This document shows, one piece after another, positions 43,117 through 51,628 of a DNA stretch of 64,000 nt. The position numbers were made by a program, and so were the translations under genes. Below the pieces are notes generated by a model, which was not told where the DNA came from, did not search any database, and saw only the letters and a list, made by a program, of their open reading frames with translations. Source of the DNA: Eubacteriales bacterium (GTDB lineage: Bacteria; Bacillota; Clostridia; Lachnospirales; Lachnospiraceae); assembly GCA_030524135.1 (NCBI GenBank), contig JAUNHA010000003.1:24060-88059 (forward strand), in the 5' to 3' direction. Within the stretch, counting starts at the first letter, position 1; each line of letters begins with the position of its first letter.

Positions 43117-43163
43117 AAAAAGCATGACCCTGCCGGATCATTCTCCGGCGGTCATGCTTTTTT
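43117..43163 (+). terminator. Terminator shared by the regulator gene and cstA
   Basis: A 10-bp stem AAGCATGACC / GGTCATGCTT (43120-43129 and 43150-43159), with a smaller CCGG hairpin inside, is flanked by AAAA upstream and TTTTTT downstream. It can end transcription in both directions, for the plus-strand regulator and the convergent cstA. Confidence 0.85.
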
Positions 43164-43238
43164 CTTGCTTTTTCCTTCTATATTATATTAAGAAGATATC
43201 ACTGTTTCGGAATTTTATCCGACCCGTCATTTCCCGCT

Positions 43239-44939
43239 TTACGCAAGCTCTGCCCCGCGCTTTTTCCGGAACAGTTCCTTTCCGGAGGTATAAACGATGA
43301 TAATGCCGAGCATCATCAGCAGGATCGCAAGGATCAGCTGAAGTCCTTCTACCATAAATACACCCGATCCCGCGGAGAACGCACGCACCATCGCAATCGC
43401 ACGCTGCACAAGTGCCGTAAAGGTCACGCAGAGCATGATGATGAGCGGCGGGAAGAGCATCTTGTTCTGACGTCCCGTTACTTTTAAAAATACACAGAGC
43501 GTAATCAGAACAAGCGCACTCAGAAGCTGGTTTGCACTTCCGAAGAGCGGCCAGATATTGGAGTAGCCGATCTGGGTCAGGATGTAGCCGAACAGGAGCG
43601 TGATAACCGTGGAGAAATATTTGTTGCAGAACAGCTTTCTCCAGCCTTCGGCGTGTGCCATATCATCCGTGCTGAACAGCTCCTGGAAGGACATGCGTCC
43701 GATTCTTGCCACCGCGTCAAGGCTCGTAAGCGCAAGCGCGGAAACGCACATGGTCATAAAACACTGTGCCACATAGACCGGAAGTCCGAACATTTCCAGA
43801 AGACCTGCAACACCGGTTGAGAAGATCTGGAACGGAGTTCCCACCGCTGCGGTTCCGTCCGCGGAAGCAGCCGCGCCTGCCACACAGAGCGCGAGCACTG
43901 CCAGAAGGCTCTCAAGTACCATTGCGCCGTAACCGACCTTCAGCATATCTTTTTCATTTTCAATCGTCTTTGACGAGGTTCCCGAGGAAACCAGGCTGTG
44001 GAAGCCGGATACCGCTCCGCATGCCACGGTTACAAACAGGATCGGGAACAGATTTCCGAGGCTTGCATTTGTAAATCCGGTATAGACCGGAAGATTCATT
44101 GTCGGATGCGCTACCACAATCCCGAGCACCGCGCCTACGATCATGCCGACAAACATAAAGGTCGTCATATAGTCTCTCGGCTGCTTCAGGATCCACATCG
44201 GAAGCACGGATGCAAGGAAAATATAAGCAAACGTGATATAGAGCCAGAAGGTTTTGTCCTGAACCAACGGCAGCGCCATACCAAGGCCAAGCGCAACGAG
44301 GGTGCACATAAGTCCCAGTACAACTTCTTTCCAGCCGCGCAGATGAAGCTTCTTCTGGATCAGGCCGAAGACTACCGCAAATGCCATGAAGAGCAGGGAG
44401 ATCGTTCCGGCAGCTCCGTTTACGACTGCAGCCCCGGCGAGAACCGCAGTTCCGTCCTCAGCTGTCGTATAAGCGTTAAAGGTGCCTGCCACCATGTCGG
44501 CAAATGCCGCGATCACGATCAGGGTAAAGAGCCAGCAGAACAGAAGGAACAGCTTGCGCCCGGTCTTTCCGATATACTTTTCGATCAGGAGTCCCATCGA
44601 CTTTCCTTCATTTTTAACACTGGCATACAGTGCGCCGAAATCCGTCACGGCTCCGAAGAAAATGCCGCCGAGCAGAATCCAGAGCAGTACGGGAAGCCAG
44701 CCGAAGGCCGCAGCCTGAATGGCGCCCGTGACAGGACCTGCTCCTGCTATGGATGAAAACTGGTGCGCAAATACCACCCAGCCGGGTGTCGGGACATAAT
44801 CCTGACCATCTTCCTTCAGAACGGCCGGCGTTTTTGCCTTCGGATCGATGCCCCAGGTCTTTGCGATCCACCGGCCGTAGAACGTATAGGCCAGAAGCAG
44901 GCAGACCGCCGCGATCAGCACGATTACAAGTGTGTTCAT
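43239..44939 (-). CDS. cstA: Carbon starvation protein CstA family transporter
   Basis: A 566-residue membrane protein with about 16 hydrophobic segments. The family motifs PTPGWVVFAHQFSSIAGAGPVTGAIQAAAFGWLP and GAVTDFGALYASVKNEGKSMG are near the start, and SGTSSKTIENEKD lies in the middle. CstA and its relatives (such as YjiY/BtsT) take up peptides or pyruvate under starvation. The specific substrate here is not known. It stands alone with a near-consensus promoter. Confidence 0.93.
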   Translation of the reverse strand: MNTLVIVLIAAVCLLLAYTFYGRWIAKTWGIDPKAKTPAVLKEDGQDYVPTPGWVVFAHQFSSIAGAGPVTGAIQAAAFGWLPVLLWILLGGIFFGAVTDFGALYASVKNEGKSMGLLIEKYIGKTGRKLFLLFCWLFTLIVIAAFADMVAGTFNAYTTAEDGTAVLAGAAVVNGAAGTISLLFMAFAVVFGLIQKKLHLRGWKEVVLGLMCTLVALGLGMALPLVQDKTFWLYITFAYIFLASVLPMWILKQPRDYMTTFMFVGMIVGAVLGIVVAHPTMNLPVYTGFTNASLGNLFPILFVTVACGAVSGFHSLVSSGTSSKTIENEKDMLKVGYGAMVLESLLAVLALCVAGAAASADGTAAVGTPFQIFSTGVAGLLEMFGLPVYVAQCFMTMCVSALALTSLDAVARIGRMSFQELFSTDDMAHAEGWRKLFCNKYFSTVITLLFGYILTQIGYSNIWPLFGSANQLLSALVLITLCVFLKVTGRQNKMLFPPLIIMLCVTFTALVQRAIAMVRAFSAGSGVFMVEGLQLILAILLMMLGIIIVYTSGKELFRKKRGAELA

Positions 44940-44997
44940 AAAAGCTTTTCCTCCTCATGATCAGCATCCATTCAAACCGGATGCGATTTAGGGTGGA

Positions 44998-45026
44998 ATT
45001 ATAATCAGACGTTTTTAAATTGTCAA
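44998..45026 (-). promoter_or_regulatory. Consensus promoter of cstA
   Basis: TTGACA (45021-45026) and TATAAT (44998-45003) are both perfect and 17 bases apart on the minus strand, about 59 bases before the cstA start. No operator was recognised. Confidence 0.85.
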
Positions 45027-45037
45027 CGCGAAGCACT

Positions 45038-45085
45038 GAAAAAAGCGTCAAAAGCGGCCTGATGCAAGGCTTTTGACGCTTTTTA
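45038..45085 (-). terminator. Terminator after the metallopeptidase gene
   Basis: A perfect 12-bp stem AGCGTCAAAAGC / GCTTTTGACGCT (45043-45054 and 45069-45080) with a 14-base loop is flanked by A and T runs on both sides. It lies 61 bases after the metallopeptidase gene and just upstream of the cstA promoter. Confidence 0.85.
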
Positions 45086-45145
45086 ATTCCTGAAATTCAT
45101 ATTCACGATAAATTATTTTCATACAAATTATACAGGCGGCCGCTG

Positions 45146-45766
45146 TTATTTTGAAGAGATATTCCCTGCCTCACAGCCTCCCGTATTCCGGTCCGGTCCT
45201 GCCGAATAAAAAGAATTGATCGCCCGCTTTCGTTCACGCCAGTCCGGAAGGAACCGGTCCATCAGCATATGAAAGCGGCGGTTGTGACTTGGTTCGAGAA
45301 GATGCGTAAGTTCATGCACGACGATGTATTCGATCAGCGGTTCCGGCGCGTTTCCCAGCATCAGATTAAACGTGATCTCCCGCCTTGCCGTATGGCATAC
45401 GCCGAAACAGCGGCGCATCTTCCGGAGAGAAAACCCGTTTGCATGGACAGAGAGCTTTTTCTCCCATACCGACAGCATCCCGGGAATAAGCGCCGTGAGA
45501 CGTTCCCGGTACGTCTTCCGTTCCGCTGCGGAAAGCTCCCGCTCCAGAAGATTTTCTCCCCGTTTCGTGCGGAGCTTCTGCAGATGCCGCTCGATCCACG
45601 GTGTTTTTTCGCGAATAAAAGCCTGAATCCTTCCCTCCGGAATACGCCTCGGCGCAGTCACGAGCACCTCCTCATAAGGAGGCCTCAGGTACAGATTCAG
45701 GTTTTTAATATTTCTGCGTTCTATTTTGATGCGGTAAAAAAGCTTATTCCCCGTTTCCATCGACAT
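45146..45766 (-). CDS. YgjP-like (DUF45/SprT-type) metallopeptidase
   Basis: About 206 residues with the zinc motif VVHELTHLLEPSHNRRFH (HExxH followed by H) near the C-terminus and an N-terminal region VLVTAPRRIPEGRIQAFIREKTPWIERHLQKL typical of the YgjP group. These proteins are predicted zinc peptidases with little-studied substrates. I start at ATG 45766, inside the end of the upstream gene; ATG 45760 is also possible. Upstream in-frame codons give a non-conserved Arg-rich extension. The overlap of about 23 bases suggests translational coupling. Confidence 0.85.
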   Translation of the reverse strand: MSMETGNKLFYRIKIERRNIKNLNLYLRPPYEEVLVTAPRRIPEGRIQAFIREKTPWIERHLQKLRTKRGENLLERELSAAERKTYRERLTALIPGMLSVWEKKLSVHANGFSLRKMRRCFGVCHTARREITFNLMLGNAPEPLIEYIVVHELTHLLEPSHNRRFHMLMDRFLPDWRERKRAINSFYSAGPDRNTGGCEAGNISSK

Positions 45767-46253
45767 CTTTATACTGCACATGCACCTGTGTATCTTCGTA
45801 AGTATCAGTTCCCGCTCCGTTATACGTCTGCGCACCTTTGTCCTTCGGTCCCTTCGGCGCGGAAAAGAGATTTCTGAGCTGCCGGTCAAGATCCTGGCTT
45901 CCAAGGTATTCCGCTTTGCCGAAACCAACGATCAGCTCGCAGAGCCATGGGAAGAAGAAATACGCAACGCCGAACAGCATCTCCTGTCCGAAGCACAGGC
46001 AGATCTCGATCGCATATAACACCTTCATAACCGGATACAATACCGGAATCAGTCCGAGCAGAAAATACCAGCCCTTTCCCATCGTGATCCGGCACAGCTC
46101 ATAATCACGGTAAAACGGGATAAATGCCTTCCAGGCCTCTACCCCCGCCTTCTGAAAAATACGCATCCGTCCGAGACAGCATGCAATCACCACTAATATG
46201 AAAAAGCTGAAAACCATCATGCTGAAAAACATCGAAACCAGTACACCCGCCAT
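45744..46253 (-). CDS. DUF5684-like membrane protein
   Basis: A 169-residue protein with three or four membrane segments. The stretch RIFQKAGVEAWKAFIPFYRDYELCRITMGKGWYFLLGLIPVL, with its WKAFIPFY motif, is typical of DUF5684 proteins, whose function is unknown. The last 45 residues are hydrophilic and acidic. It has GGAGGAG before ATG 46253 and overlaps the metallopeptidase gene at its end. An inverted repeat lies in its promoter region. Confidence 0.8.
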   Translation of the reverse strand: MAGVLVSMFFSMMVFSFFILVVIACCLGRMRIFQKAGVEAWKAFIPFYRDYELCRITMGKGWYFLLGLIPVLYPVMKVLYAIEICLCFGQEMLFGVAYFFFPWLCELIVGFGKAEYLGSQDLDRQLRNLFSAPKGPKDKGAQTYNGAGTDTYEDTQVHVQYKDVDGNGE

Positions 46254-46336
46254 AAACTCTCTTTCTCCTCCTCTATATCGTTTTTACCGGCAGACTGCAG
46301 CCGGCTGCCACATTTTTCTTTCTGAAATATATGCTT

Positions 46337-46363
46337 ATTATAGCACAGGCTTTCCTGCCTGTG
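46337..46363 (-). promoter_or_regulatory. Promoter -10 box with an inverted repeat in the spacer
   Basis: On the minus strand a perfect TATAAT (46337-46342) is preceded by CACAGGC-N6-GCCTGTG (46344-46350 and 46357-46363). The repeat occupies the place of the promoter spacer; the -35 match is poor. No U-tract follows, so it is not a terminator and may be an operator. Confidence 0.5.
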
Positions 46364-46416
46364 TCGCATTGCTGCCTTACATTTACCTTTCGATTTTGTA
46401 AACAGCTTATGAACGG

Positions 46417-46444
46417 AAAAGGAGACGGAACGAAGCCCGTCTCC
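46417..46444 (-). terminator. Terminator of the metal efflux operon
   Basis: An 8-bp stem GGAGACGG / CCGTCTCC (46421-46428 and 46437-46444) is followed by TTTTCC on the minus strand, 36 bases after the ATPase stop codon. Confidence 0.8.
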
Positions 46445-46480
46445 TGATATCTCTTCCATTTTAAAATCTTATTTAAAATC

Positions 46481-48391
46481 TTATTTCGCCCTGAGCATGC
46501 GCATGGAGTTCAGGATGCAGATCACGGAAACGCCTACGTCTGCAAAAACCGCCGCCCACATATTCGCAAGGCCGAGTGCGCCAAGTGCCAGCACAACGAG
46601 CTTTACGCCAAGCGCGAATACGATATTTTCCCGCGCGATCCGAAGCGTCTTTCTTGCGACGCGGATCACGCCCGGAATACGCATCAGATCGTCATCCATG
46701 ATCACGACGTCCGCTGCCTCGATCGCGGCATCAGAGCCCATGGAGCCCATTGCGATTCCGATGTCGGCGCGCGCAAGCACCGGCGCGTCGTTAATGCCGT
46801 CTCCGACAAATGCGAGTTTGCCGTGTCCGCTCATCTCCTGCTGCAGCGCTTCGACCTTTCCGACCTTGTCTGCAGGCAGAAGCTCGCTGCATACAAGATC
46901 CATCCCAAGCTCTTTTCCGACTGCATCGGCCGCCTCTTTGCGGTCTCCCGTCAGCATGACGGTCCGTTTTACGCCTGCTGCCTTCAGTGCGGCGATCGCC
47001 TGCTTTGCCTCATCCTTGATCACATCCGATATCACGATGCATCCGCGGTATGTGCCGTCTTCCGCAATATAAACCACGGTGCCTGCCTGATCTGTCTCTG
47101 TGAAGGCAATTTTATTTTCCTGCATCAGCTTGTCATTGCCCGCAAGAACCGTATGTCCGTCCACCTGCGCAATGATTCCCTGCCCGGACACATTCATCGT
47201 ATCCGTTACTTTTGCGGTATCCGGTTTCCTGCCGTATGCCTCCAGAATACTCAGCGCGATCGGATGATCGGAAAAGCTCTCCGCATAGGCTGCTGTCTCA
47301 AGCAGCGCGTCTTTATTCGCCGCGGACTGCTCCGCCTTTTCTCCTGTCTTTTCTCCTGAAGCCGGAAGGATCGACGTCACGCGGAATTCGCCCTTGGTAA
47401 GTGTTCCGGTCTTGTCGGAAACAAGCGTCTCCATCTCGCCGAGCGCCTCGAGATAGTTGGAGCCCTTTACAAGCACGCCCTGTCTCGATGCCGCGCCGAT
47501 CCCTCCGAAGAAGGAAAGCGGTACCGAAAGCACAAGCGCGCAGGGACATGAAATTACAAGGAAGGTACAGGCTCTCTGGATCCACATCATAAAGCCCGTT
47601 CCGGTCACGATCGGCGGTACGACCGCAAGGATCAGCGCTCCGATCACGACGACCGGCGTATAATATCTCGCAAAACGCGTGATGAAATTCTCCGTACGGG
47701 ATTTCTTCTCAGACGCATTCTCTACCATATCGAGGATCTTCGCGACCGTGGAATCTTCATAGGCTTTTTCCACGCGGACACGCAGCAGGCCTTCGCCGTT
47801 GATACATCCGGAAATGATCGCCTCATCCTTCCGTACGCTGCGCGGCACCGACTCTCCCGTGATCGCCTTCGTATCGATCATGGAAGTTCCGTCCGTCACG
47901 ATGCCGTCCACCGGGACCTTCTCCCCGGCCTTGATCACAATGGTATCCCCGATCTTAAGCTCCGACGGATCCACAGTCTTCGTGCTTCCGTCCTCAAGCA
48001 GCAGATTTGCATATTCCGGCGCGATCTCCATCAGGGCCTTGATGGACTTTCTGGATTTACCGACAGCCACATCCTGGAACAGTTCTCCGACGGAATAGAA
48101 CAGCATAACCGCGACCGCCTCCGTATCCTCTCCGACTGCAAATGCGCCAAAGGTCGCAAGCGTCATCAGAAAAGCCTCGTCAAACGGATTTGCGGACAGC
48201 ACGCCGTGCACCGCGCCCTTTACGACATCCCTGCCGACCACAAGATACGGAATGAGATAACAGAGAAGCTTCAGCAGGCGATTGTCAAATACCGCCGGCA
48301 GGACGCCCAGATGTTCAATCAGCGCAAGCAGCACAAAAATACCGCCTGCAATCAGTATTTTCTTTCTCTCTCTTTTTTGCTTCTTAGTCAT
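46481..48391 (-). CDS. cadA: Heavy-metal P1B-type ATPase (Zn/Cd efflux type)
   Basis: A 636-residue P-type ATPase that should export Zn(II), Cd(II) or Pb(II). It has the ion-binding membrane motif ISCPCALVLSVPLSFF, phosphorylation site SDKTGTLTKGEF, TGES and GDGINDAPVLA. The N-terminus lacks a metal-binding HMA domain, which is encoded as a separate gene two genes upstream. It starts 5 bases after the ArsR regulator stop, with GAGGAAT inside that gene. Metal preference (Zn/Cd rather than Cu) follows from the motif class and the SmtB-like regulator. Confidence 0.95.
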   Translation of the reverse strand: MTKKQKRERKKILIAGGIFVLLALIEHLGVLPAVFDNRLLKLLCYLIPYLVVGRDVVKGAVHGVLSANPFDEAFLMTLATFGAFAVGEDTEAVAVMLFYSVGELFQDVAVGKSRKSIKALMEIAPEYANLLLEDGSTKTVDPSELKIGDTIVIKAGEKVPVDGIVTDGTSMIDTKAITGESVPRSVRKDEAIISGCINGEGLLRVRVEKAYEDSTVAKILDMVENASEKKSRTENFITRFARYYTPVVVIGALILAVVPPIVTGTGFMMWIQRACTFLVISCPCALVLSVPLSFFGGIGAASRQGVLVKGSNYLEALGEMETLVSDKTGTLTKGEFRVTSILPASGEKTGEKAEQSAANKDALLETAAYAESFSDHPIALSILEAYGRKPDTAKVTDTMNVSGQGIIAQVDGHTVLAGNDKLMQENKIAFTETDQAGTVVYIAEDGTYRGCIVISDVIKDEAKQAIAALKAAGVKRTVMLTGDRKEAADAVGKELGMDLVCSELLPADKVGKVEALQQEMSGHGKLAFVGDGINDAPVLARADIGIAMGSMGSDAAIEAADVVIMDDDLMRIPGVIRVARKTLRIARENIVFALGVKLVVLALGALGLANMWAAVFADVGVSVICILNSMRMLRAK

Positions 48392-48395
48392 AATC

Positions 48396-48704
48396 CTATT
48401 CCTCGATATGCTCCTTCCCCATCTCTATGATCGTCTTCACATGATCATCCGAAAGGCTGTAGATCATCGCCTTTCCGTCGCGTCTCCCCTTCACAAGCTT
48501 CGCCTGCTTCAGAATTTTTAACTGATGTGAGATCGCGGACTGCGTCATATTTAATTTCTCCGCAATATCCCCGACTCCGGTTTCCGCCGCAAACAGCACA
48601 TACAAAATTCTGATGCGCGTCGAATCCCCGAATACCTTAAAGAGTTCTGCCAGGTCGTAGAGCTCTTCCTCGCTTACGGCTCCGCCCTCTTTCACTTTCT
48701 GCAT
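48396..48704 (-). CDS. ArsR/SmtB-family metal-sensing repressor
   Basis: A 102-residue winged-helix repressor. The DNA-reading helix is LNMTQSAISHQLKILKQAKLV. The last helix, SDDHVKTIIEMGKEHIEE, has the Asp, His, His and Glu of the alpha-5 zinc site found in SmtB and CzrA, so zinc is a likely inducer. No N-terminal Cys cluster typical of lead/cadmium CadC is present. It lies between the HMA protein and the ATPase gene, downstream of a matching operator at 49050-49065. Confidence 0.93.
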   Translation of the reverse strand: MQKVKEGGAVSEEELYDLAELFKVFGDSTRIRILYVLFAAETGVGDIAEKLNMTQSAISHQLKILKQAKLVKGRRDGKAMIYSLSDDHVKTIIEMGKEHIEE

Positions 48705-48744
48705 GTGCTCTCCTTTCCGTGAAACCGCCTGAAAACTGATGTTA

Positions 48745-48963
48745 TTACATCAGAATCGTCATATCCGGCTCAACCTTCTTGCAGACCTTTACGACCTCCT
48801 GCATGATCTCGTCAAATCTGTCGTCATCCGCATCGATCGTAAGCTTCTGTGCCATGAAGGACATGACCGCATCATTCACACCGTCGATCTTCTTGATCGC
48901 TGCCTCCATCTTTGCAGCGCAGTTCGCGCAGTCCAGATCTTCCAGTTCAAACTTCTTTTTCAT
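48745..48963 (-). CDS. Heavy-metal-associated (HMA) domain protein
   Basis: A 72-residue single-domain metal-binding protein. The motif LEDLDCANCAAKMEAAIKKIDGVNDAVMSF contains CxxC (Cys11 and Cys14). The start at 48963 is supported by CGGAGGG. It is the detached equivalent of the N-terminal domain that many CadA/ZntA ATPases carry, and it may hand metal to the ATPase. It is the first gene of the efflux operon. Confidence 0.93.
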   Translation of the reverse strand: MKKKFELEDLDCANCAAKMEAAIKKIDGVNDAVMSFMAQKLTIDADDDRFDEIMQEVVKVCKKVEPDMTILM

Positions 48964-49040
48964 GTTCGTATCCCTCCGTTTTGTTGTTTTGCCCCGCTCA
49001 GATGCGGGGTTTTTCAGGTTAGCTTTTCTCTTTTCAAAAG

Positions 49041-49066
49041 CATGAACACTTGAATAACTGTTCATG
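49041..49066. promoter_or_regulatory. ArsR/SmtB-type operator
   Basis: The perfect 8-bp inverted repeat CATGAACA / TGTTCATG (49041-49048 and 49059-49066) contains the TGAA-N6-TTCA arrangement (49051-49064) typical of SmtB/CzrA sites. It overlaps the predicted transcription start of the efflux operon. Confidence 0.8.
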
Positions 49067-49071
49067 TGTTT

Positions 49072-49099
49072 ATATTAACACATGCAATAAAATTGTCAA
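49072..49099 (-). promoter_or_regulatory. Promoter of the metal efflux operon
   Basis: TTGACA (49094-49099) and TAATAT (49072-49077) are 16 bases apart on the minus strand. The operator lies 6 bases downstream of the -10 box. Confidence 0.75.
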
Positions 49100-49162
49100 G
49101 CTAATTTTTTCCCTTTTTCAAAAATGCAGCGTTATAATGGAAACAGATCATTTACGGTCATG

Positions 49163-49188
49163 TTTTGAATGATCATTTTGAATGATCA
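49163..49188. repeat. Perfect tandem 13-bp duplication before glycerate kinase
   Basis: TTTTGAATGATCA occurs at 49163-49175 and again at 49176-49188, directly before the GAGGGGG ribosome binding site. A -10-like TATAAT lies at 49133-49138. It may be a regulator site or a simple duplication. Confidence 0.8.
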
Positions 49189-49202
49189 CGAGGGGGATAT
49201 TT

Positions 49203-50417
49203 ATGGAAGAATACAAACCAAAATTCGTATTCGCATCAGATGCGTTCAAGGGAACCTTAAGTGCGGAGCAGACGGCTGCGCTTCTCGGGGAAGCGGCAAA
49301 AAAAATGTTTCCGGACTGCATCTGCCTGAGCGCACCCGTAGCAGACGGAGGGGAAGGAACCGTACAGGCCGTGATCAGAGCAACCGGCGGCAGCCTCGTT
49401 CCGGTGCGTGTACACGATCCTTATATGGAGGAGATCGATTCCTTTTACGGAAAAATCGATGAGCAGCACGCGATCGTCGCCGCGGCGGATGCCTCCGGTC
49501 TCTGCCTTTTGCCACATGACAGACGAAACCCGTTTTTTACCACCAGCTATGGAACCGGCGAGCTGATCAGAGCCGCCCTTGACGCGGGTTTCCGCGATAT
49601 CAGCATCGCTGCCGGCGGCTGTGCGGCAAACGACGGCGGCATGGGCTGCCTTACGGCACTCGGCGTCAGGTTTTTAAATAAACAGGGGGAAGCGCTTCGC
49701 GGCATCGGCGCAAACCTGAGAGAAGTGAACAGCATCGATAAAAGCGGCCTGCATCCGGCAGTAAAGGACTGCCATTTTACCGTGCTGTGCGATGTGGAAG
49801 CGCCGCTATGCGGTCCGGAGGGCACGACCCGTTCGTTTGGAAAGAAAAAAGGCGGGACCCGACAGATGCTCGATGAGCTCGAGCGCGGAATGGAAAACTA
49901 TGCAGCCGTGCTGGATCAGAGCTTCATGCCGGATCAGCGCTCCGGAGGCACTCCGGGGACTTCTGTCCGGGAGCTTGAAGGCGGCGGCGCTGCAGGCGGT
50001 CTTGCCGCCGCGCTTTGCTGCATGCTCGGAGCAAAACTGAAAAAGGGCGTGGATGCCGTTCTGGATCTGACCGGGTTTGATGAAACGATCCGGGATGCCG
50101 ACTGCGTCATTACCGGAGAAGGAAAGGCAGACCGCACCTCCGTTTACGGCAAGGTGATGTCCGGCGTCGGACGGCGCAGCCACGCACAGGGAATTCCCGT
50201 CTTTGCGATCGTCGGCAGCATCGGGCCCGGTGCGGACGATATCTATGCCTGCGGCGTGGATTCCATGATCACGACCATCGACCGCGCCATGCCCATCGAA
50301 GAGGCGCTCGAACAGGCGGAATCGCTTTACCGGAATGCCGCCGACCGCCTGATGCGCATTCTGCGCGTCGGCTATGACGTATGCATCCAGCACATCAGCG
50401 CACACAAAGCCGGATAA
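49203..50417 (+). CDS. glxK: Glycerate kinase (GlxK type)
   Basis: A 404-residue kinase that phosphorylates glycerate, usually giving 2-phosphoglycerate. Conserved parts are KFVFASDAFKGTLSAEQTAALLGEA at the start, CLSAPVADGGEGTV, AAGGCAANDGGMG and GGGAAGGLAAAL; VITGEGKADRTSVYGK is near the C-terminus. I start at ATG 49203, which has GAGGGGG upstream; an ATG at 49182 in the repeat region is less likely. It is a single plus-strand gene with its own terminator. Confidence 0.94.
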   Translation: MEEYKPKFVFASDAFKGTLSAEQTAALLGEAAKKMFPDCICLSAPVADGGEGTVQAVIRATGGSLVPVRVHDPYMEEIDSFYGKIDEQHAIVAAADASGLCLLPHDRRNPFFTTSYGTGELIRAALDAGFRDISIAAGGCAANDGGMGCLTALGVRFLNKQGEALRGIGANLREVNSIDKSGLHPAVKDCHFTVLCDVEAPLCGPEGTTRSFGKKKGGTRQMLDELERGMENYAAVLDQSFMPDQRSGGTPGTSVRELEGGGAAGGLAAALCCMLGAKLKKGVDAVLDLTGFDETIRDADCVITGEGKADRTSVYGKVMSGVGRRSHAQGIPVFAIVGSIGPGADDIYACGVDSMITTIDRAMPIEEALEQAESLYRNAADRLMRILRVGYDVCIQHISAHKAG

Positions 50418-50421
50418 TACC

Positions 50422-50463
50422 AAACCGGACAGGGATCTGATCTTGAACCCTGTCCGGTTTTTT
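50422..50463 (+). terminator. Terminator of glycerate kinase
   Basis: A perfect 12-bp stem AACCGGACAGGG / CCCTGTCCGGTT (50423-50434 and 50448-50459) is followed by TTTT on the plus strand. It also lies at the end of the convergent dehydrogenase gene. Confidence 0.88.
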
Positions 50464-50480
50464 ACATTTACATCATTTTC

Positions 50481-51488
50481 TTATACACTCTTTCTGCCAT
50501 TTGACGCGTATCCCGTTTCCGTATCCACAAGGTTGTACAGCTTCTCACCGCACAGGAAACGCTCCAGATTATCCGCGCAGATCCCAACGATCCGTTCCAG
50601 CGTTTCCGGAAGGGAAAATCCGCCTGACACATGCGGCGTCAGTATGAGATTCGGCGCCTTCCAGAGCGGATGCCCCTCCGGAAGCGGTTCCGGATCCGTC
50701 ACATCCAGTGCCGCGCTCCCGAGACGCCCCTCCAAAAGCATCCGGCAGAGTACCTCCGTATCGACCGCGCTGCCTCTTCCGACATTGATAAGACACGCAT
50801 CTTTTTTACACAGGGACAGCCTGTGCGCGTCAAACATGTGCTTTGTCGCGCCGTTTCCCGGCAGGGAGAGCGCGATGACATCCGCCCGCGGAAGAAGCGT
50901 ATCCAGCGCTTCCGCCGTATGCAGCTCATCCACATAGTCCGGCTTGTCCGAGGTTCTTCTGCGGATGCCGATCGTATGTGCGCCGAGCGCCTTCATGCGG
51001 AATGCAAAAGCACTTCCGATATCACCCATTCCCACGCAGAGCACGGTACAGCCTTCAATCGCGCGGACATGCCCCTCCGGTTTCCATATCCCCTCCATCT
51101 GATGCGCGTAATAAAGCGGAAGCTTTTTCCAGAGCATCAGAAGACAGGCAAGCATATGCTCGGAAATCGCAGGTCCGTAGGCGCCGGTCGCATTGGTAAG
51201 CAGCACGCCTTCGGGAAGCGCACCCGGTCCGGCATAGCCTTCCGTTCCAGCATTGTTTAACTGTATCCACTTCAACCGTTTTGCTTCCTTAAGCTGCGAC
51301 GGCACCTTCACATTGCCGAGGATGATATCCGCCTGAAAAAGCAGCGCTTCCTTTTCTCCGCGAAACCATCCGCCCTCACACCACTGCCAGTTCGCTTCCG
51401 GCGCCTTTTCCGTCAGTTTTCTCTTTTGTGCTTCATTAAGCGGCATTGTCACGACTATATTCAGTCCTGTTCCGGTCTGTCCCATCAT
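50481..51488 (-). CDS. D-2-hydroxyacid dehydrogenase family protein
   Basis: A 335-residue NAD(P)-dependent oxidoreductase. It has the Rossmann motif VLCVGMGDIGSAFAFRMKALG and the catalytic Arg in INVGRGSAVD, Glu in DVTDPEPLPEGHPLW and His in ILTPHVSGGF. The exact substrate is unclear. With glycerate kinase convergent downstream, it could act on glycerate or hydroxypyruvate, but that is only a neighbourhood inference. I use ATG 51488, because GGAGGG lies upstream and earlier in-frame codons are non-conserved. Confidence 0.9.
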   Translation of the reverse strand: MMGQTGTGLNIVVTMPLNEAQKRKLTEKAPEANWQWCEGGWFRGEKEALLFQADIILGNVKVPSQLKEAKRLKWIQLNNAGTEGYAGPGALPEGVLLTNATGAYGPAISEHMLACLLMLWKKLPLYYAHQMEGIWKPEGHVRAIEGCTVLCVGMGDIGSAFAFRMKALGAHTIGIRRRTSDKPDYVDELHTAEALDTLLPRADVIALSLPGNGATKHMFDAHRLSLCKKDACLINVGRGSAVDTEVLCRMLLEGRLGSAALDVTDPEPLPEGHPLWKAPNLILTPHVSGGFSLPETLERIVGICADNLERFLCGEKLYNLVDTETGYASNGRKSV

Positions 51489-51565
51489 TCTGCCCTCCCT
51501 TTCCGTCAGCTGATTTTTCACGGATGAAATCAACTCCTGAATTGATCTGATCCCTTAACTGAAAG

Positions 51566-51608
51566 AAGGCGCATCTGTCCGGACATCAGACAAATGCGCC
51601 TTTTTGTA
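51566..51608 (-). terminator. Terminator after clpB
   Basis: A 14-bp stem (51566-51579 and 51589-51602, one G-T pair) with a 9-base loop is followed by CTTTC on the minus strand and TTTTTG on the plus strand. It lies 20-60 bases after the clpB stop. Confidence 0.75.
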
Positions 51609-51628
51609 TCCTTAACGATACAGCTATC

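Noticed and set aside
45766-45928. The 54-residue Arg-rich upstream extension of the YgjP-like gene
   Set aside because: It is entirely within the upstream membrane protein gene in another frame and is not part of the known family.
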